A stretch of DNA of 64,000 nt, taken from positions 1-64,000 of the forward strand of contig QKWP01001720.1 in NCBI GenBank assembly GCA_003550325.1, in the 5' to 3' direction. The translations under genes and the position numbers were made by a program. Numbering within the stretch: position 1 is the stretch's first letter; each line of letters begins with the position of its first letter. The stretch is from Gigaspora rosea. Lineage: Eukaryota; Glomeromycota; Glomeromycetes; Diversisporales; Gigasporaceae. Shown here in pieces: positions 58,133-64,000 of this stretch. A model generated the notes under the pieces. The model worked only from the letters and a program-made list of their open reading frames with translations. It was not told the DNA's origin and ran no database searches.

Positions 58133-58435
58133 ATATGGAGCCAAGACACAAAATATATAGTCGCAAATCTACCTTTTCCTATCTCTTTTATATTTTGAAA
58201 TTCGTTATAAGGAATTCATAATACTTGATATTTTTTATCATTTAATATTTTTTTCAAATTATCATCAATATTCTCATTATAAGGATTTTTTATTCTATTT
58301 ACACATTTTTCTATTAAATAACAATGATTATCTCATGTATATCTCTTGGTACTAATGATGCCTAATGCAATTATTTCCACAATGATAGAAGTTTTATTAA
58401 ATTTGCATCTAACAAAACTTTTGATGATTGATGAA

Positions 58436-58552
58436 ACCCTTGATACTTGACAAAACCCTTAATGATTGATGAAAACCTTGACGATTGATGAAACTCTTGA
58501 TGATTGACAAAACTCTTGACGCAACTCTTGACTATTAATAAAACTAATGCTC
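58436..58552. repeat. GATTGATGAAAC minisatellite
   Basis: About six or seven degenerate 19-bp units near TTGATGATTGATGAAACYC. Confidence 0.8.
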
Positions 58553-58557
58553 TAGCT

Positions 58558-58870
58558 CTTTAACACAAAAAAATTGTTCACAACTTGTAATTTTAACTGA
58601 TCAAATTTTAATATCAGGTGTAACTTAAAAATTTTTTACAAGAAACAGATAGCTCTAAATTTTTATTAGAAAACCATCTATTGAGTCCTAATTAAAAATA
58701 TTTCTTGTAAAATTTTACTAATAGCTACAATGGCCACTATATTTTCTAACCCTAATTCTAATTATAGCACAGTTTTTATTTGTTTTGATTAACAAGTTAC
58801 ACTTGATCTTAAATTTTAATTGGTCAAAATTACAGAATTACAGAGTAATCAATTTTTTGTGGAAGCACTA
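58558..58870. repeat. Foldback element with CTAACCC core
   Basis: The arms pair CACAAAAAAATTGTTCACAA and TAACTGATCAAATTTTAATA with inverse copies near 58800-58862. The centre has TTGTAAAATTTTACTA and TCTAACCCTAATTCTAA. Confidence 0.7.
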
Positions 58871-58994
58871 TCTAAGATGATAAAGCTTTTGATGAAGCCC
58901 TTGTCAATTGAAGAGGCTTTAATATTAAATCTAAACAGATTATTTTTTATTGCTAACATTTTACTAACAACAGCAAAGTGTAGGATCAACTCAT

Positions 58995-59212
58995 ACAGGA
59001 TCACCAAAATCTGGGCAGGATACGTCAGAGTGTATCAGAATCATGGTTGGCTGGATCAGAATTGATCAATTTTGCCCCAAGATCATAAAAAATTTTACTA
59101 ATAAAATCATATCCATTCACTAAGTAATTTGCTATAGAACCTGCTAATAGCTAAGGCTAAATGCTGTCCTAGATCTGACGCATACGACCTAGTATTTTGG
59201 TAATTTTCCTGT
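58995..59212. repeat. Inverted-repeat MITE, copy 2 of 2
   Basis: ACAGGATCACCAAAATCTGG pairs with the inverse ending TTTTGGTAATTTTCCTGT. It shares GGCTGGATCAGAATTGATCA and GATCATAAAAAATTTTACTA with copy 1 at 49248-49486. Confidence 0.75.
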
Positions 59213-60289
59213 AAAATTTGCATAGTATTGATTGTCTGAACACATGATTTTTTGAACTATCTATAATAACACTAATGCTATGAACATCTGCTATTTTATT
59301 TGCAAACTAAAGTTATACTCTCAAATATTTTTAATTTATAATAGGTTTTAATCACTCACTAGGTGTTTAATTCACTTGCTAAGAGGTTCATATGCTCGCT
59401 GAGAGACTATAAAACTTGTTAAGGGTACCAGCAAGGTACCCTCATTGTGAGTTGAAATCACCCAAAAATGCCACAAACTATGCTAAAATTAGATATATAT
59501 AAAATAATACATAATAATAAAATACTATGACACTGCCAACTTGTAGAACACCTATCAGATGATTGTTGTAAATCATCAGACAATGTCAGATTGATATCAA
59601 AAAGATAAAAACTGGAAGATATAATAATAAACAAAAAATTAACTTTACATAGACTAATTTATTTCTGTTATAAAAGAAATTAATAATAGTCTTATGATTT
59701 ATCAAAATTATTATGAGTTTTTTATTTATTATTGGTTTCATCATGTGTCATGGGTTCATATATCATGTGTTTCATCATTTGTTGTAGGTTTTAGCATGCA
59801 TTATGGGTTTCATTATGCATTATGGGTTTCATCATTCATCAATTTTCTAATTTAAAGTTGTCTGATGAAACGGGTTCATTATGTGTCAATAACGCAAGTT
59901 GCATCATGTGTTAGGCATCATTAGTCACAACTGACATAAATTGCAAAAATTTATTGAACAAAAAATAGAAAAAAGATTTGTTTAAAAATAAATGTTATAT
60001 GCACTATTATTACTTAATTTAGGAAACATAATAATTTTTAACATCTTTAGATATTTTACATTAGCATTTTTTTTACATTATATATTTAAAGGTATACAAA
60101 TATATATGTTTTTATGTTTCTATATTATATATATTTGGACTGATACATTATATGCATATAGAAAGATATTGACAAACAATCTGTTGCAGACCAATATGCA
60201 AGAAAAAATTTTTATAAACTAAGTATAATATATGATAAATAAATTTCAACAAAACTTTTTACTCAAAAAAATTTTTTTTCTCATCTTTA

Positions 60290-60655
60290 ACTAAAAAATG
60301 GTTATTAGATGAAATTTTTAAACTTCCTAGCAATTTTGGTGTGTTAAGTTTTGCAACTATAAAACATCTGCTAAAAAAAGAAATTTTTATCGAATATTCA
60401 TGCTTGGTTATTGTTATAAAAAGAATATAACATGGCATTTAATTATTATTTAAAATTTGCAAATATAAATAATTCTAATAGAATTTTCAAGTTGGTTTTT
60501 GTTATTATTTATTGGATTGGTATTGAGATGGATAAATACAAAGCATTTGATATTACCAAAAATCTGCTGAACTTAATAACTCTAGTAGAATATTTAAAAC
60601 TGCTATTTGTTATTAGTATAAAATTGGCATAGAAAAGAATGTGAACAAATTCTAG
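60290..60655 (+). pseudogene. Sel1-like repeat remnant
   Basis: Plus-strand pieces in shifting frames give FIEYSCLVIVIK, then NNSNRIFKLVF, IGIEMDKYKAFD, QKSAELNNSSRIFKTAI and IGIEKNVNK. The repeated pattern (S/A-x-x-NNS-x-x-x-F-K-L, then G-x-G-I-E-x-x-x-x-KAF) is that of Sel1-like repeats, adaptor repeats often attached to kinases in these fungi. Frame changes and stops show it is a relic. Confidence 0.5.
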
Positions 60656-60743
60656 TAATGGATTGTGAGATAAATTAATTTCTAATTTGTGCCATAAATT
60701 TTAAAATTTAAAAATAACTGATATAATTTTAATAGACGAATCT

Positions 60744-60924
60744 ATTTGTAACAGCCTGTTACATGCTTATTTGTAATAGCTAATATAAACCCTATTGCAC
60801 TTCTAACAAAAAATGATCCTCTCGCAATTCTGTAGTAATTTTGATTTTAACACTAACTTTAACTTTATTTAATATTAATATAGCCTTAATAGCTGTTACA
60901 AATAAGTGTGTAACAGGCTACAAT
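60744..60924. repeat. Small foldback element
   Basis: TTTGTAACAGCCTGTTACAT and TATTTGTAATAGCT pair with inverse copies at 60890-60923. The centre has CACTAACTTTAACTTT, a worn version of the CTAACC core. Confidence 0.7.
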
Positions 60925-61733
60925 AATTATAAGATTCAAAAGTAGATAAAATCTATATAAGTATTTTTATTTAATAAATACAGTAAGGTTTATAAGAAAT
61001 AATTATTATTTTAATAAGAAATTACATTACAAGTAATAATTTATATATTTTTATTAATCATAAAAAATTCAGAAACTCTACTTGATCCTGCAAATCCTAT
61101 ATAGATCCTGTATGAAATTTTTAATAAAATCAGAATTTGCTTATTACTAACAGTGGTCCCTTTTAATTATAGATAATAACCTTGCCTTAGAAAAAAGAAA
61201 ATTGTTGTAGCAACTGCACTTTTGAATCAATGCAAATCACATAAGGCCAACTCTAGCAAATAAGTTAAATTTGAACTTGACAATTCCCTCTAGCTACTTT
61301 AAACTATCACATCCAGAATTTTTAACATGATGCTACAAGGAATTAAGCCCCAAGACCCTAGAATGTACAATACTAGAGAATAAAAATAAAGACTTCAGTA
61401 GGTAACAATACAGAACCACAAAAGACCAGGTCTAATAAAGATAGACTAGATACAGCAAAATAGAATTTAGCAAAAAAAGACCAGATCTAACAAAGCAAAC
61501 CAAGACCCATATAAAAAAAAGGTTTTAAACTATTTAAAATCAAAAAAATACTTAACATACAATGAGATGGATCAATCCTACTAGACAAGATCTATGTACA
61601 AAAAAAAAAAAAGGTTTTTTAATATACCATTAAAATTTTTTTTCAAGATTGTTGCCAAGTTCCAAGAATCCAGCATTTTAAAAAGTTGGCATGGCATAAG
61701 ACAATAACCCCAAATAATAAAAATTATATCTAT
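60925..61733. other. Interval without recognised gene
   Basis: Repetitive AAAGACCAGRTCTAAYAAAG words recur here and again near 62040-62220, so a worn dispersed repeat is likely. No gene. Confidence 0.45.
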
Positions 61734-61741
61734 GCTAAACC

Positions 61742-61986
61742 CAGTGTTGTCACTTGAACAGTTTTTGGACATTTTGGACATTTTTTCAAATTAAAATTAC
61801 TTAAAATTTTATTAAGATAATCTATTTTAATTTTCTCACCAATGAGTCCAGCACCTAAAAAAATATATAATTATATATTTTTTTTAAATTACTTTATTGA
61901 TTAGTTAAACATGGAACATAGGCTTGGACGATTTTGGACAATCTTGGACAAAAAACATAGTATGGACATGTCCAAGTGACAACACT
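61742..61986. mobile_element. hAT-type MITE, 245 bp
   Basis: The ends are CAGTGTTGTCACTTG and its inverse, flanked by GCTAAACC (61734-61741 and 61987-61994; the final G may belong to either side). TTTTGGACA words repeat near both ends. Confidence 0.87.
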
Positions 61987-62221
61987 GCTAAACCTATAGC
62001 AATTCATTAATACAGTACTACCCAAAAAACAAAATTCAAGTCCCAAGATACTAAAAAATAAGGAAAGACCTAATAAAGTCAAACAAAACCCAGTAAAGCA
62101 AGCCAGGACCTATCTATAAAAAAAAAGAAACTATTTAAAGTCAAAGAAATATCTAATAAACATTGAAATAAAATACCTATACAAGAAAAGATATACCAAG
62201 GAAGAGCCAAACCAAGACTTA

Positions 62222-62735
62222 CTATATGTGTCTAAAAATAAGCTACCTGTTGTTGGGCAAAAGTTATACAAAATATTGGGTAGCTTATTTTTGAGTAAAA
62301 GAGGTTTTTTACTAATTTCAAGTAGTTGCTCATAGTAAAGTCCAAAATTTACTATGTAAATTGATTATAAGTATTTAAGTAAATATGTTTTAAAATCAAA
62401 ATATATATTTTTTGAAATTTTATCAAATTGGAGAACTTTTTATTATTTAACTTTAAATTTTTATATTCATCAAATATATTTTTTTAACAAATTTTAATTT
62501 TTTGTTGAATATAAAAATTAAAAGTCAAATAATAAAATTTACTTCAATTTTGTATAGTATGTGTATTTTGATCTCTTAATAAGTTTACTTAGGTGATGAT
62601 AATTGATTTACATAGTAAAATTTGGACTTTATTATGTAGCATTATGGAGAAGCTTATTTTTGAAGACATTTTAAGTTTTTAACCAAATAAGGAGTAGCTT
62701 ATTTTAGGTAGCAACCTATTTTTAAACACATTTGG
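62222..62735. repeat. Foldback repeat, second copy of the 1716-2070 family
   Basis: The outer ends ATGTGTCTAAAAATAAGCTA and the inverse of TATTTTTAAACACAT, and inner arms TAGTAAAGTCCAAAATTTAC with its inverse, match the layout of the copy near 1.7-2.1 kb. Confidence 0.72.
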
Positions 62736-63840
62736 TTCTGAAACTATCTCAAACACCAAGGTCCCTGAAACAAAGACAACAAAAATTGGATAACCACTCT
62801 GTACTAACAAAAATAGCAAACTCAATATCTACAAAAATGCTGAAACCGTTAAATCCTGGGCCCAAAGTTGTAGGAACCCAGCTAGTTGTGGCAGAATGCA
62901 GGCTTGAAATATTTACCCAAAGTAGTAGAGGCAGCTGCATGGCTTGAAATATGACCTTCTAAAAAGTACGCCAGTAGGGGATCTCAGTACACCAATTTGG
63001 AACACAAAGCGCCTACCTAGCAATGTACACCAAATTGGAAGTAATGATATTAGGTAGTGTAGGTAAAGTGGCGAACATGTGAATACCAATTGTTGGTTGG
63101 AGAGGGATGTACAAGCCAGGTCAGTCATATAAATGGGAATATGGAAGGCTCTAGTGGGTTTTAGCTGTGGATAAATAGTTGTATAATCTAAAATCCTAGT
63201 TCCAATACTTGTATATAATACGTATGTATTTACAGCACTGCCATATGTCAATTTACTTAAGTATTAATAAAGTTTAGGGCAGGAGCTACACCCAGGGTTC
63301 CTCCTAATATAAAAAAAAAAAAAAGAATGCTGATGCCAATGAAATCTAAAAGAATGAAACTAACTAATAAAAAATCTTGTAGAACTATAACATGGACCCA
63401 AAGTAACAAATACTGGAAATGGCTCTATCTTAACAATATAACCTGCACCAATGACAAAATCATAAAAATGTCAATACAAAAAAAAGAAGAAATGTAATGC
63501 ACACTTAACCAACAAAGGTCTCACTATGATGAAGTCCACAAATAGTTCTAGAATAATGACTCCAAGAACAATAATGGTTCCAGGTTTGATGCTCTAATGG
63601 AGAAAAATTTTAATAAGTGTTAACCAGAAAAATTTTTAAATTTAAAATTCAAAGTTTTGTTGCCCATAGGGTTCACAAAAAAAAAACTCTAAGTTTTCAT
63701 TTAAATATAGTAATATAAGCAAAAATGAAAATTTTGAAACTTTGTTGCCCATAGAATTTGAACCCAAAAAAAAACTCATACAATGATTTTCATAGGAATA
63801 ATCACCATAGGGAAGTCTTGTGTCCCACTAATTATTCCAA
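62736..63840. other. Interval with an A14 run, no gene
   Basis: An A14 run at 63311-63324 follows AATAAAG and GGGTTCCTCCTAATAT and could be a retroposon tail, but no pol III boxes or paired duplication were found. Open frames here overlap on both strands and show no domain. Confidence 0.4.
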
Positions 63841-63849
63841 ATTTTCAAA

Positions 63850-64000
63850 CTATTTGTGTGCCAAAAAAAGTTCTGGTCATGTGACGATCTGCAGTAAAAT
63901 TAGCCAATAACGGGGATCGCTAAAACCTTGTACCCACGTGACTTTTGAAATTTTGTTATAATTAGGGTTAGGGTTAGTTTACCGTTATGAGAGGGTATAT
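63850..64000. repeat. Foldback element of the TTAGGG-core family, cut by window end
   Basis: The left arm CAAAAAAAGTTCTGGTCATG then TGAC resembles the arm at 8363. ATTAGGGTTAGGGTTAG at about 63961 is the core motif. Confidence 0.6.

Larger units (their letters stand above)
56630..58345 (-). pseudogene. Protein kinase pseudogene broken by two insertions
   Basis: Minus-strand order fits one kinase. The N-lobe is at about 58330-58140 (IPYNEFQNIKEIGKGRFATI, then YFVSWL). A piece at about 57640-57560 includes INQEFVEEVILMQS. At about 56930-56635 are ISRDDKYKDHIIVLKYVMKG, then SLHQN, and in a shifted frame MHSQELIHQDLHSGNILQD, the catalytic loop in the HQD form common in Glomeromycotina kinases. 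An inverted-repeat element (57645-58132) and an LTR-like insertion (56956-57536) split it. The nearby Sel1-type remnant (60.3-60.6 kb, opposite strand) belongs to a family often fused to such kinases. Stops and frame changes show it is dead. Confidence 0.7.
58353..59923. mobile_element. Candidate element with TAATGATGCCTAA ends, 1571 bp
   Basis: The ends TAATGATGCCTAA are perfect 13-bp inverted repeats. Subterminal arrays of GATGAAAC-type units (58400-58555) and their inverse (GGTTTCATCAT, 59730-59850) face each other. It contains a foldback (58558-58870) and a MITE (58995-59212). No 8-bp duplication was found, so it is either old or rearranged. Related ends occur near 20907 and 25886. Confidence 0.55.

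Noticed and set aside
62930-63330. Retroposon with A14 tail
   Set aside because: AATAAAG and an A-run are present but no pol III boxes, coding part or paired duplication could be found.
63955-63985. Telomere or subtelomere from TTAGGG motifs
   Set aside because: Only one and a half to three degenerate units at each place, always inside palindromic repeats; no terminal array.

Overview
The window looks like one AT-rich, repeat-dense contig stretch from a eukaryote with short spliceosomal introns (64-103 bp). The most likely host is an arbuscular mycorrhizal fungus (Glomeromycotina, for example Rhizophagus or Gigasporaceae). The basis is protein style, not a database hit: a long F-box/leucine-rich protein, an SGNH esterase, fragments of the expanded kinase and Sel1-repeat families known from these fungi, and very many transposons. 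Host genes are few. The credible ones are a four-exon SGNH/GDSL hydrolase (9739-11454, minus) and a single-exon F-box protein (46610-48100, minus). A small secreted cysteine-rich gene (14867-15152, minus) is probably decayed. Pseudogene pieces include kinase fragments (about 54250-54725 and 56630-58340), a Sel1-repeat piece (about 60290-60650) and part of a putative large secreted or membrane protein (45539-46259).

Most of the rest is mobile DNA, much of it delimited here by terminal inverted repeats (TIRs) and target-site duplications (TSDs). Layout: 1-9 kb holds foldback elements, a tRNA-headed SINE (1078-1700), hAT-type elements with 8-bp TSDs (5059-5899, 7029-7698) and a degenerate minisatellite. 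9-15 kb holds the hydrolase, a second tRNA-headed SINE (12452-13091), two hAT elements with GGTCATTT arrays and the cysteine-rich gene. 15-20 kb is a tandem duplication of about 0.95 kb, whose second copy took a poly(A) retroposon (mostly inside a 729-base gap) and a 1461-bp hAT element; the first copy keeps the empty site. 20-24 kb holds minisatellites and a three-part higher-order tandem repeat.

24-41 kb is one nested structure. A pogo-like MITE is split by a 17-kb hAT element (TIR TAGGGATGGGCA) carrying a decayed hAT transposase. That transposase is split by a 5037-bp transposon of unrecognised family encoding a five-exon protein of about 1040 codons, which itself holds a 169-bp MITE. Two single-N joins with exact flanking duplications (34777 and 38482) show that this region is imperfectly assembled.

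41-45 kb holds a Tc1-type DD34E transposon inside a hAT-type MITE, plus other MITEs. 45-49 kb holds the pseudogene of the putative secreted family and the F-box gene. 51-53.4 kb is a decayed DDE-transposase-like gene. 53.9-60 kb holds a hAT element carrying a host kinase fragment and a second kinase pseudogene broken by insertions. 60-64 kb is repeats only. The strongest candidate for something undescribed is the 5-kb intron-bearing transposon at 29146-34182, whose start codon appears to be assembled by splicing. All calls are from reading the sequence; no searches were run.
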